64,000 nucleotides of DNA, from positions 35,810,283 to 35,874,282 of the forward strand of contig OU612066.1 of assembly GCA_914767715.1 (NCBI GenBank), written 5' to 3'. The notes below the pieces were generated by a model. The model was not told the origin of the DNA and made no database searches. It worked only from the letters and a program-made list of their open reading frames with translations. Below, piece after piece: positions 23,909-43,785 of the stretch. The position numbers and the translations under genes are program-made. Each line of letters begins with the position of its first letter. The first letter of the stretch is position 1. Origin of the DNA: Membranipora membranacea. Taxonomy: Eukaryota > Bryozoa > Gymnolaemata > Cheilostomatida > Membraniporidae.

Positions 23909-26900
23909 CTGAAAAGGTGAGGCAACGGTATTACTGTGATGAAATTTGATGTCATGACTTGGTTTTCCTGAATATGACTCAAAGGGATACCAGATGGTGT
24001 TGTAGCGGCTCACTGCTTCCTTGATAATACCTACGCAAAAAACTGCTGTCTCTCACTGCCAGGTTAGATAGTGCACTAACTATAGGTTACTCAGAAAAAC
24101 AAGATCAGAGCATAGCTGAAGCCTCGCTTGAGCTATATGCTAATGACCTCCTCTCATAGTTGCCGAGGTCATACTCAAATGTGTCGATGATAATGTATCC
24201 TGCTTGGACTTTATTTTTATTTCTGTCATCTGGATGTTTTCTGGACCATTACGCTGGTGGTGACATTGTCAGAGTGTCGGTTGATTGGTCAGGCAGACAT
24301 TGACTTGACACTTTGAGCCTTTGTATTATTAATATTATAGTGATTGATGGTCCACTGAGATCCTCTTGTCTCTCGAAGGTGACTGGATCAGACTGTAAAC
24401 TGGGGCTTCTTCGCAGGCTTCAGAAATACTTATGTTTATTCAGCCATTGAAACAATGTGAGAGCTAATAACACCCAAACAACGAACTGAGAGAAAAGTTA
24501 ATCTTCTTAGGGACAAAGATTCGATAAATCCAGGGTAGGATTTTAATGAAACATCTGCCAATGCAAATTTTCTAGCATTTTGATTAGTCTCCTACCTTCA
24601 TTGAAAGGTTGGCCAGCTGTGGGTCTCAAATTGCCACAATAAGGAAGGGCTTCCTCAATTCAGTTCTGAGAACCTTCGATTTTATGCAAATCTACCAGAA
24701 TTCCTCGTACAGAGATTGGATCAACAGCAAAGTGTGTTGTTATCATATGCCCTAAAAAGCTCCGCTTGGCTCTAGATATAGCCTCCTACTCTACTATGGA
24801 AACTCTGCCAAATGGTGAAGCGGCAAAACATGACATAATAAACAACAAATCGAGTGGGTTATTACGCAGATTGCCAAGGTAAACTGACATCATAATCATT
24901 TTTTCACTACTCATCCCATGAATATTACAAGTTATGGAAATATTAGGTAAACACAGGTATGTGATGTCCACTAGCTGTTTATTTTCTAGTTAGCATACCA
25001 TAGGTTTGTGGCATATTGTAGCTACACCATCTAATATTAAAACGCAGATGTGCAGTTTACACTAAGTGTTTAATTTCATAAGCTGTCTGATACACGATTA
25101 TTGATATTTAGATAATGGAGATATAAGCTGCACCTCTGGGAGAAAGCACCTGCTCCTAGTGTCGTAGTGTGACAGCCTCACAGTGTGACAGGCTTTGTTA
25201 TTCTGTTAGTGCCCTATAATATATATACATCATGTGATAGGATTGGAGAACAGTGTGACGATTATCACATCTCAGACTAAGTTGGTTTGATGAATTTGCT
25301 TGAAATATTGTTCAATCCAGGTGTTTTTGATGAGGCGGATCTCAATACATTTTTTGTCTGTTCGTTGATTGAAATAAAAGGTTTGTGATATTTCCCAAAC
25401 TTTGTGTAATTGCACATAATGGCCTTATATTATCAAACTATGAGATTTTTGGGCCTAATTAGCGATTACATAGGAGTCATTGTTTATCACACCTGCGGAT
25501 ATGGACTAGCACCAGGTTGTTGTGGAATAATGATATTTCCTTACAATGTGATTGCTATGAGTTGATTTTGACCATGGCAACGGTTCATCCTTGTTTTGTT
25601 TTAGGCACTGAGCTAAGCTACGAGTTTTTTTATATGAACACACACAGCCATATTGTTACAAATACATGCCTTACTCAAAAACATTCAACCAGTGACTATC
25701 TAAATTTTACATTTCTGTTAGTTTTTATTAAACCGCCCATCGCAACTTGCACGCACACAAATGGCCTGCTGTAACCCAAAGTGTGCATTTGGTTTGAGCC
25801 ACTTGTCGGGAAATCCACCTTACAAGTTACAGCTGAGTATTCTGTAAATTAGCATATTTCGGTACTTGATATGATCCCACCAGAGTCATAAAAGAATAAA
25901 ACTAGGGAGACAGATCTGCATTTCAAGTTTCCATTTTGCCCATCCATACCTAACCAGATATTAAGTGTGACTTACCAGTAATGGTTTATCTAAGCCAGAT
26001 TGATTATATATTGAGTAGTCCTTCTCTCAGCGATGATTTAATCTCTAGCTGGTAGATGATTATTCCTCAATAGGTTCCTGTGTACTGTCATACTCCTCAC
26101 TGACTTGCAGTATTGTAGCTGGTTACATTCTTTCAAGCAACTCAATTTACACCAAACTTTCCAAACTCCAATCCAGCATATTCCACACAAACCAACGACC
26201 AATCAGCTGTGCACCAATGTAATATTTAAATATTGATGTGTGACAGTGTTATCGCTTGGATGGAGAGAAAAGTGAAAAATGATTATTGCCCTCTAGGTTG
26301 TGAAGTACTTGAGTCTGCTACGCATAAAAGCTTATACAGTTCATCATTGTAAACAACAAGCATGACACGCGACTCTAATAACTTTCGCTTTCTATGTATA
26401 AATAGGGGTGGCATCTTATAAAAGCTATGTTACATTACTTGATGAATCTTACTAAAGCTGTAATAATGGGAGATTCTATATAAGACACTACTCCTTTCAT
26501 AAGATGCTGAAAGTTTGACAAGCAGATGGGACACCATAACGAGACATTCTTATCCAGCTTTTAATCTCAAATTAATCTTTAAACCATCACACAACACTGC
26601 TTTGTGTCTTCAGAAAGTTTTGGAATCATCTGTGTAATAAGATGTATGTCAAAAATGTCATGTTATTTATTTAGCAGGTCACAGCAATTATTTGTAATTA
26701 TCTTGTTTGCTGCTCAATTTTAAATCGATACCTACTTTCAGGCCCTCCCTCACCATGACGGATCAATTAGATGTTGTTGAAAAGCAACACAAGGATGCAT
26801 AACATGCATTTGTCAATATAATTTCAAACATGTGACTATGAGTCCTAGCTACTGAATAAAATTTCTAACAGTCTTTTTCTTGTGAAAATGTGGTATACCT

Positions 26901-28037
26901 TTTCTATTGGCAAATTCAGGGCGTCATTTGGAGACTTGATAATTGTTTAAAGTGGGAAGGTATTGCACCTCAACGTCAAGTTTTTGCTTCCGTGACCGAG
27001 AAATGGGCTATTAGGTAGTCTTAGCCCCCCAGACTGTTGCCCCAAACCCCGGCCATTTTATGTTTTTAAGTGCATTGTGACCTTGAAAACAAAGTAATGT
27101 AGGAAGTCGTCTCCTGTCTTATATTGAGAGGATAACCCTTTAAACATTTAATGTTTCTCCTTTAGTAAGAGCAGGGAGTTTGGGACCAAATTCCCTGGTA
27201 AGAGCTGAGCGACTGATCCAAGCTCCGATAAGTTAGGTAAGAGCAAACCCCAGAGTTTGAGTTTGGTTGCCTCCAGTAAGAATGGTGTTTAAATGAGGAA
27301 TTTGCCAAGAATATACGCCTAGTCATAACTCTGGATAACAGCTTCAATGGGGTTGGGTTGGCAGGTTATGTCAGGACTATTACAGAAGTTGAGCTCGTAA
27401 CTAAAGCCAGGATCATCAGGCAGAGTTTAGTTGAGTTAAGCTGTCTGTAAGGAGAACCAATTGCCAAAAAGAAAATATTGAACACCTAGCAAAACAATTG
27501 AGCTCTTTTTGCGCATACTTGAATGCCCATACTGGAAACTAGGCTAAAACTGACTAGACTTACATTCAGTAATGTCTTTCATATCACGATACCACAAAAA
27601 TCGTAAATGACTGAGACGTAAAATATGTGCTCCACGTTGGATTAGGTGCGATTACAACCTACCTATCTCTTCCTCAGGGATGCCTACCTATCCCAGGCTA
27701 GATATCCGCTGCCAAATACTTATCAGTTAAGGGGAGCAACTCTACATACAGGCAAACTTGATTCGGTTTGATCTAGCCATTGCTTTAATCTGAATAACGG
27801 GATGTTGAGTGACTGAGAGTAAACCTGTAATCAGCTTACATGAAAGTTCCGTTCATTTTACATACTGTTCCAATCAGTGTAATATATTGCATCATACAAA
27901 CAACCTCAACAGATATAAAAAACCTTATCACTTTGACCACTTTCACTGTTGTATCCATAATATACACATCTAATTCTCAAAAGAATCTCCATAATCAGAT
28001 AAGGATTATAAAGAAATGAACTACCTGATCAGAAAAA
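23909..28037. other. Non-coding stretch; may hold 5' exons of the KSR-like gene
   Basis: No convincing coding exon was found. On the minus strand a strong donor (CTG|GTAAGTC, exon edge near 25979) is preceded by about 50 nt of open frame, which could be a 5' UTR or N-terminal exon of the KSR-like gene. Missing KSR modules (coiled-coil/SAM CA1 and the C1 zinc finger) would have to lie here if they exist. The 3' UTR of the TASK channel occupies the right end. Confidence 0.4.
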
Positions 28038-36195
<8,158 letters not shown>

Positions 36196-39153
36196 ATGAA
36201 CAGCACTTGGTTTTACCGCGAGCCAACCAACACATCTGAGGATAAATACTATCATTACATTTACCACAACATCACTCCATCGTACATACAGGTGACTAAT
36301 ATTACAATCATCCTGCTTCTGATCATAAATTTCATAAACACTCTCGTCGGCGTACCCGCCAACCTGCTTAAGATGATTATGATTCTTTACTACAAGAAGC
36401 TAAGAACTCTCCGATACACACATATCTTCTTTCACAGAGTGCTTGACCTTGCTCTGGTTGGTTTACATGCTCCAACCACATTAACAGCACTGTTAAATGG
36501 CAGATCCTCAAAACTTGTCTGTCAAGTTGTCGGATATATACCTATCTATTGCTTTCATGCAAAGAATATGTCTTGCATTCTGATGGGCTTCATACAACTC
36601 ATGCGCCATCACTATCACAAACTATTTCAAAGAAAATTTATGGCTGTTACAATTGTTATCACTATCATTTTCGGCGGTATGTATCAGATAACTACGGCGC
36701 CTTACACTTGGAACTCTACTACAATGTGCTGTGAATCAGATAAAACTGCCACCGTAGATCTTTATTCTACAGTGAAGAACAGTTCAGCAAAATCTACTAC
36801 TAACGATGTCAGCGCAAATAACAAAGCGTTGAAATATTCGGCTTTATGGATAACAATTAAAGATATAAACTTACTCCTTGGAGTGACACTATATTTAACC
36901 TATCGGCTTGTCAATGGAGGTAAATCTAAGAGCAGTATCACTCCAGATAGCAGTCAACCAAACAGCATCAGTCTGGTCTCAATGTGCTGCCTGCTATAAA
37001 GTCAAATAGCAGGTCAACGGCAGCAGATGACTCAACAATACTGAGTCTCTTCGATGATGATCTGGTTGGCACATAAATGTATATAAAAATAATATTCATA
37101 ACCCTGACTAGTCTGCTTGCTCTGCTAGAAAAAGTAAAGCCTGACTGAATGCCTGTTTCATGATTTCGGACAATGATGTCCAGTGAATGAAAAACATTTA
37201 AGTTCAGATATGACATTAAGTTGTGCTACCTGTTGTGCAAATAAGAGTTGTCATCCCATGAGGAATGGATAGACAACTTCTACCATACATAAGCCAACCA
37301 ATGTGATAACAAAATGAAGGCTTGTGTTGCCCTTTTCATGTCAGACACAATTATCATCAGTTCATTCAGTGGGATTTTAACTCAGGTTTTTAATGCCCAT
37401 ATGTACAAAGAAATATGTTTGAGCTATATCTCACATTTTTTAGACCTGGAAATCATTAAGTGTTATTATTGCAATTATGCAACCCTAATGTTTTTGAAGT
37501 AATAATGTAGTAGAAAGCAATTGTGGTGCTTTATTCAACAACGTAACAACTGCCTGATGGGTTATGGCAGACAGTTAATCAAGGATTCATTTAACTTGTT
37601 TTTCCCTCGGCAGATGTTTAGTGAACAGCTATAAGCTTTTCGTTGCAAATCATCTTTGTTATAATGCCTCATTTTGCAAGCTCCATAGCTAGTGTAAAAT
37701 CTAGTGCAAAATCTAGTGCAGAATCTAGTGCAGAATCTAGGCCTAAGTGGGGATGGATAGCTTTGTCACGCGATCACCTATTTCGGAGTTTTTGGTTTTC
37801 AAGAACCAAAAACTGTGGCAGCTTGACAAGGCTAGGGTATGGATAGACATTTTCTAACCATGAATTCTTACTTTTAAGCACATGTGCTAATGGCTGCCTT
37901 CGATTGGTCAATAATAGATTGATTGATGATGATTGATGATTACTTTATTGATCATCTGAACACATTGGAAATGTATATAATGGATCTGATTACTTGTACT
38001 GTACATGATAAAAATTTAGTGTTGGCATAAAAATTATAAAATTCATTAAAAATCATAATTACAATTTGCCAAACGATACAAACAGACATTTGCTAGCAAG
38101 AGCAGTGTGGTGAGGAATCGTAGCGTTAGTGCTGCTTGCAGGGAGGGGGGGTTGTGTTGATGCTGGGTGTTTAGGCAGCAGATGTTGATGCTTGGATTGT
38201 TTGTTTTGGCAGTAGATGATGCATGCCAATGCCATATGTAGGTCATCACATAGTGGCTCAATGTTAGTGGCTCTGGGTCTTTCATTAGCAGTTGAGCTCA
38301 AAGATTTGGCAATGAGACGTTGAGAAAAATATAGTTGAGATGTAAATGAAATAGTTTCACTTTTGGGTAAAATGCTTTTATTTCTGAGTGCTATTTCAAT
38401 TTCAGTTCTACATTGATCCTTATTACAATTTCATACTTTTTTAGGCAAGACTTCACCTACCATATATATGTTTTATATTTTATACCTTTGCCTTTTCAGA
38501 CACAAGTTTTGCAGTATGCATATGTCGCTTCTCATGGGGTCAATTTATTTGTGGTATGTATTTGACACAGCTGTGGTCCTCTGTTACAGCCAGAGACAGA
38601 TGTTTATGTCACAATCATGCTGCAAACACTCATATGTACTCCTCCAATCATTATAGCAGGGGCTTACCTCTATGATGCTAACACTCAGGCTCCGATGTAC
38701 CATGTAGCCCTACTGTGCTCGACCATCAATCCGATCATACAGATGCATACAAACCCGGACTTCAAGAGGAAGAATAAACAAATCTGGAGTTCTGCAACAG
38801 GTATCAGGATTGTGCCGACAGGGAGTTTAAAATCATCAGATTTCAGGGTTAACTCAGGTCTGCTACCCATTCCTCCTAAAGAAGTAGTGCAAGCTAAAGC
38901 TCTTGCAATTCCAGAAGTTATTTCACAGAAGTCACAGATCGATCGAATCAGGTCTGCCGCTGTCAACTATTTCAATGAACTAGACAAATAAGACAAGACC
39001 TCAAGTTATAAGATAATTATGGCCAGCAGAAGTAAAGTATCACAGGGAAGATCAAGTAAAAGATTACAAAATCAAAAGAATATATCTCTTGATACACCTA
39101 GACATGATCTTGTGAAATACACGGAGGAATTACTTGATGACTTTAAATTCTAG
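36196..39153 (+). pseudogene. Orphan 7TM receptor copy 1, degraded
   Basis: Exon 1 is 36196-37064 and exon 2 is 38590-38991, with relic coding sequence to 39153. It is closely similar to the intact copy 3, but carries four lesions. First, a 12-nt in-frame deletion in the second intracellular loop (LMRHHYHKLF against LMRLQKPKHHHKVF). Second, a 1-nt deletion near 36962 in the third intracellular loop, which shifts the frame to a stop at 36997-36999. Third, a changed donor, CTG|GTTGGC, where copy 3 has CAG|GTAGGC. Fourth, a TAA at 38989-38991 that removes about 50 residues of a C-tail still readable in frame downstream (ending LLDDFKF). Exon 1 length (869 nt) is exactly 13 less than copy 3. Exon 2 (TM6-TM7) is otherwise open. 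A truncated five-helix product is possible, but this is most simply a pseudogene. AATAAA follows at 39254. Confidence 0.85.
37753..37845. mobile_element. ~77-bp hairpin element in the intron of receptor copy 1
   Basis: Element from about 37758 to 37834. Its ends TAGCTTTGTCACGCG and CAGCTTGACAAGGCTA are inverted, and its centre TTTTTGGTTTTC/GAACCAAAAA folds back. It is flanked by ATGGATA at 37753-37759 and 37839-37845, a likely target-site duplication. The same position in copies 2 and 3 lacks it. It belongs to the same family as the element at 45693-45770. It encodes nothing and must depend on a transposase elsewhere. Confidence 0.75.
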
Positions 39154-39485
39154 GGAGTTGAGTAATATGCATTACATATGTGATTGCGTGCATGTTTATG
39201 GATGATTTAAAAAATATTTATTTGATATTTTGAAAGTGAGAACAAAAAAGTTGAATAAAAATCACTATCGCTCATTAAAAGTTATACATTAGATTGATAG
39301 AACTAGACAAAGGCGGAAGTTTAAACGAACCTCAAATTAAAAAAAAATTAACAGCAATGTCTTTGATATCACTTCATAAGCAGACGGATCTAACCACTTT
39401 TAATTGCATAAAATAAACTTATCAGTTCGTGTGTGTCACTAAAAACTATTACATATTATCACCATGAAAACAATATAATGCATAT

Positions 39486-39777
39486 GTAAAGCCTACACAT
39501 AGACCAAAGCATGTCAGCATAGTCAGGTAGTGACTTATGATAAAGTTGTGTCAGATTTGCATGGTAAACAAATTCAATGCTCTACTTGGCATGAATTATT
39601 AATAGTGGAAAGGGAATGCAGAGAATGAGAGTTACCTTCCCTTATGGAAGGTACTCTTCCCACCATCAATTATCCATGCCAAGTAGAGCATTAAATCTTT
39701 TTACCATGAAAATCTGACACAAGTTTATCACAAGTAACTGCCTGACTATAACTTGCTTGGTCTTTAGGTAGTCTTTA
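39486..39777. mobile_element. ~290-bp fold-back MITE between receptor copies 1 and 2
   Basis: Ends TAAAGCCTACACATAGACCA and, inverted, TAAAGACTACCTAAAGACCA. The arms continue as matching inverted repeats (AGTCAGGTAGTGACTTATGA; AATGCTCTACTTGGCATG and its complement) almost to the centre. The spacer after copy 3 has the corresponding empty site (GCATACCTAATATGTACAG near 46790-46808), so the insertion is bounded. A related copy is at 43122-43429. Confidence 0.8.
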
Positions 39778-40026
39778 ATATGTACAGAAAATCATGAGGT
39801 TAGAGATTCGAAAGGAGATGTGAGATTATTTTACAGCCCTCTGTCAGATTATGAGTGGTTTACCTCTCTCATTCATATATACATTAGAAGTAGTAGCCAC
39901 AGATTGCCTCCTCCTATGCTTTTTAGGTATAGAGCTGAGCACTGCCAAGCATAGTATATTGTCCTAAAGCTGGGTGGCTCTGCTAGTCCTCCTTTCCAGT
40001 GACCATATGCTGCGGCTGTAGTGACC
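39778..40026 (-). pseudogene. Duplicated 3' fragment of the class C receptor gene (fragment 1)
   Basis: It matches 46798-47080, the 3' UTR and last ~60 codons of the class C receptor, in the same orientation. The shared part includes the region encoding the C-terminal MNERGKPL end and the RSTWSL...SRRASQ region. About 30 nt are missing internally, so the frame is broken. It ends abruptly at the junction with the receptor 5' flank. It was carried along by the tandem duplication of the 7TM receptor and is not a gene. Confidence 0.85.
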
Positions 40027-40120
40027 TGATGTTTGCATGTTGTACTGCCAAGCGTTTTTATTGTTGAATGTTGTTGAGCATGATGCCGATCTATCATCAT
40101 GGGACCAACATGTTAAAATT

Positions 40121-42709
40121 ATGAACAGCACTTGGTTTTACCGCGAGCCAACCAACATATCTGAGGATAAATACTATCATTACATTTACCACAACATCAC
40201 TCCATCGTACCTACAGGTGACTAATATTACAATCATCCTGCTTCTGATCATAAATTTCATAAACACTCTCATCGGCGTACCCGCCAACCTGCTTAAGATG
40301 ATTATGATTCTTTTCTACGAGAAGCTACGAACTCTCCGATACACACATATCTTCTTTCACGGATTGCTTGACCTTGCTCTGGTAGGTATACATGCTCCGA
40401 CCACATTAACAGCACTGTTAAATGGCAGATCCTCAAAATTTATTTGTCAACTTGTAGGATGGATACCTGTCTATTGCTTTCATGCAAAGAATATGTCTTG
40501 CGTTCTGTTGGGCTTCATACAAGTCATGCGCCTCCAGAAACAAAAACACCATCACAAACTATTTCAAAGAAAGTTTATGGCTTTTACAATTGTTATCACT
40601 ATCATTTTCGGCGGTTTGTATCAGATAACTACGGCGCCTTACACTTGGAACTCTACTACAATGTGCTGTGAATCAAACAAAACTGCCACCGTAGATCTTA
40701 ATTCTGCAGTAAATAACAGCGCAAATGACAAAGTGTTGATATATTCGGCTTTATGGATTACAATTATAAATGTAAGCTTACTCCTTGGAGTGACACTATA
40801 TCTAACCTATCGGCTTATCAAGGGAGGTAAATCTAAGATCAGTATCACGCCAGAAAGCAGTCTACAGAAACAGAGCCAGTCCGGTCTCAATGTCCTGCCT
40901 ACTATAAAGTCAGATAGCAGGTCAACAGCAGCTGATGACTTAACAATACTGGGACTCTTTGATAATGATCAGGTTGGCACAGAAATAAATATTCATAACC
41001 CTGACTAGTCGGCTTGCACACCATCTAGGCAAATGTGGTATTTCTTCTCTAGAAAAAGTATAGCGTGACCATAGATATAAAAACATATTTATTTTATATC
41101 TATGAGCGTGACTGAATTCCTGTGGTATTGTTTGGGACAATGATGACCAATGAATGAAAAACATGATAAGCTCGGATCAGACCATAGAGAAAACACGCAA
41201 CACAGTATTGTGTCTTTTATCTTTGGATCAGACATTATGTTGTGCTCCCTGTTGTGCTAGATATGCGAATAGGAGTTGTCATTTCATGACGAATGGATAG
41301 ACAACTTCTAACATACATAAGCCAAAAGGTGATAACAAAATGAAGGCTTGTTTCGCCCTTAACATGTCAGGCACAATAAAAATCAGTTCTTTAAGATGGA
41401 TTTTAACCCAAATTTTTAATGCCTGCCCAATTGTACAAAGAAAGATGTCCAAGACATTTCTCATGATTCTTTATCTGGAAATCAACAAGTATTATCACTG
41501 TAATTATGCAAACCTAATGATTTTGAAGTAATAGTGTAGTAGATAGTAATTGCGGTTGTTTACTTATCTATTCTACAACGCAACAACTGCCTGATGGGTT
41601 ATAGCAGATAGTGAATCAGGAATTCATCTAACTTGTTTTACCATGGAAGATGTGTAGTGAAAGTCTCTAGCTTCTCATTGCCAACCATCTGTGTTATTAT
41701 GCATCATTTTGCAAATTGCATGCAATGAAGGGAAGGGAAGGGAGTCCATCTCTGCATGGCTAGTGCTAAATTTAGACCCAAGTGGGAATTGATAGGCATT
41801 TTCCGACCATAAAGTCTTACCTACAAGCACATGTGGTTATAGCCACCTGCGATTAGTCAATAAGAGGTAAACAGTTAAGCTCAGAGCATTGGTAATGAGA
41901 TGACAAGAAAAATATAGATATCATGTAAATGAAATAGTTTTGAGTAAAACGCTTTTATTTCTGAGTGCTCTTTCAATTTCAGTTCTTGTGTGTTAGCTAC
42001 ATTGATCCTCATAACAATTTAATACTATTAGGCGAGACTTTACACTATATATATATAGTATAGAACAGTATATATATATTTTATACCTTTGCCTTTTCAT
42101 ATCCAGGTTCTGTAGTAAGCCTCTGTCGCTATGATTCTCACGGAGTCAAATTAATCCATGTACGTTTTTGGCATCACCTCAAGAACACATTCAAATTGAA
42201 GTTGTGGTTTTCTGTTACAGCCAGAGACAGATGTTTATGTCACAATCACACTGCAAGCACTCCTGTGTACTCCTGCATTGTTAGCGGCGGCTAGCCTCCA
42301 TAATTCTAACACTCAGGCTTCACTGTACCATGTAGCCCTACTGTGCTCAACCATCAATCCGATCATACAGATGCATACAAACACGGACTTCAAGAAAAAG
42401 AATAAACAAATCTGGACATCCGTGACAGGTGTGAGGTTTGCGTCAACAGGAAGTGTGAGATCAGCTGCTCCATCGACTACTTATAAAGAAGTGGTGTTAG
42501 CTAAATCGCTCGCAACTCCAGAAAATTATTCAAAGAAGTCAGAGCTCGATCGAATCAAGTCTAACGCTGTCAACTATTTCAAACATTTGGATAAAAATGG
42601 CCCTGTCTCAAGTTATGGGATAATCATGGCCAGAAGTGAAGTTAAGCAAAGCAAAAAAAAAAGAAAAAGAAAAAAGAAAAAAAAAAGGGAAGATCAAGTA
42701 AAAGATTAA
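40121..42709 (+). CDS. Orphan 7TM receptor copy 2, with altered C-tail
   Basis: Exon 1 is 40121-40972 and exon 2 is 42221-42709, in frame, 446 aa. An in-frame ATG at 40037 would add 28 residues; I prefer the Met of MNSTWFYREP because it is shared by all copies and precedes several N-glycosylation sites. TM1-TM5 are in exon 1, TM6-TM7 in exon 2. It is shorter than copy 3 in ECL2 (10 residues missing around the NSAND segment). TM6 has diverged strongly (LLCTPALLAAASL). In the C-tail an A-rich expansion (about 42646-42690) inserts a Lys/Arg run and shifts the frame, so the conserved end LLDDFKF (relic at about 42775-42795) is lost. The donor is CAG|GTTGGC, weaker than in copy 3. The Lys-rich tail may be tolerated, or the copy may be decaying. 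AATAAA is at 42891. Confidence 0.75.
42646..42690. repeat. A/G-rich slippage tract in the tail of receptor copy 2
   Basis: Runs of A broken by single G or GG replace the sequence that in copy 3 encodes KVSAGRSSKR. This is the cause of the frameshift in the C-terminal tail of copy 2. Confidence 0.85.
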
Positions 42710-43121
42710 CAAATCAAAAGAATATATCACTCGACACAACTAGACATGATCTTGTAGAGTACACGGAGGAATTACTTGATGACTTTAAATTCTAGGGAGT
42801 TAAGTAATATGCATATGTGAATACGTGCATGTTTAGGAAAGATTTCAAAAAAAATTATTTGATATCTTGGATGAGAGAACAAAAAAGTTGAATAAAAATA
42901 ACTATTGCCCATTAATAATTAATTATACTAGATTGAAAGAACTAACAAAGGTGGAAGTTTAACGGAACCTACAATTAAAAAAAAAAATATCAAAGTCTTT
43001 GATATCACTTTATAAGCAGACAGATCTGACCACTTCCCATTGCGACAAATAAACTTATCTACCTCGAGTGTCGTTACAATCTATTACCTATTATAACCAT
43101 GAAAACAATATAATGCATTTG

Positions 43122-43429
43122 TAAAGCCTACCCATAGACCAAAGCATGTCAGCATAGTCAGGCAGTTACTTATGATAAAGTTGTGTCAGATTTGCATGGT
43201 AAACAAATTCAATGCTCTACTTGGCATGAATTATTAATAGTGGAAAGGGAATGCAGAGAATGTGAGTTACCTTCCCTTATGGAAGGCCCTGGAAGGCACT
43301 CTTTCCACCATCAATAATTCATGCCAAATTGAATCTTGAAGCATTGAATCTTTTTACCATGAAAATCTGACACAACTTAATCATAGGCAACTGCCTGACT
43401 TAACTTGCTTGGTCTTTGGGTAGTCTTTA
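43122..43429. mobile_element. ~308-bp fold-back MITE between receptor copies 2 and 3
   Basis: Near-identical to the element at 39486-39777, at the same place relative to the receptor gene, so it was duplicated with it rather than inserted twice. It has the same inverted ends (TAAAGCCTACCCATAGACCA / TAAAGACTACCCAAAGACCA). The middle carries a small local duplication (GGAAGGCCCTGGAAGGCACT). Confidence 0.8.
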
Positions 43430-43691
43430 ATATGTACAGAAAATTTCGAGGTTAGAGAGACGAAAGGAGATGTGAGATTATTTTACAGGCCTCTGTCAGA
43501 TGATGAGTAGTTTACCTCTCTCATTCATATATATGCATATTATATTATTAGAAGTAGTAGCCACAGATTGCCTCCTCCGATGCTTTGTAGGTTTAGAGCT
43601 GATCACTGCCAAGCATAGCATATTGTCCTAAAGCTTGGTTTGCTCTGCGACTCCTCGTTTCCAGTGACCATATGCTGCGGCTGTAGTGACC
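43430..43691 (-). pseudogene. Duplicated 3' fragment of the class C receptor gene (fragment 2)
   Basis: Same block as fragment 1. On the minus strand it reads RSIWSLETRSRRANQALGQ, then AMLGSDQL followed by a stop, against RSTWSLQRRSRRASQTLGQ in the intact gene at 46873-47718. The frame breaks at the same ~30-nt internal deletion as fragment 1. Confidence 0.87.
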
Positions 43692-43785
43692 CGATGTTTG
43701 CATGTTGTACTGCCAAGCGTTTTTATTGTTGAATGTTGTTGAGCATGATGCCAATCTAACATCATGGGACCAACGTGTTAAAATT

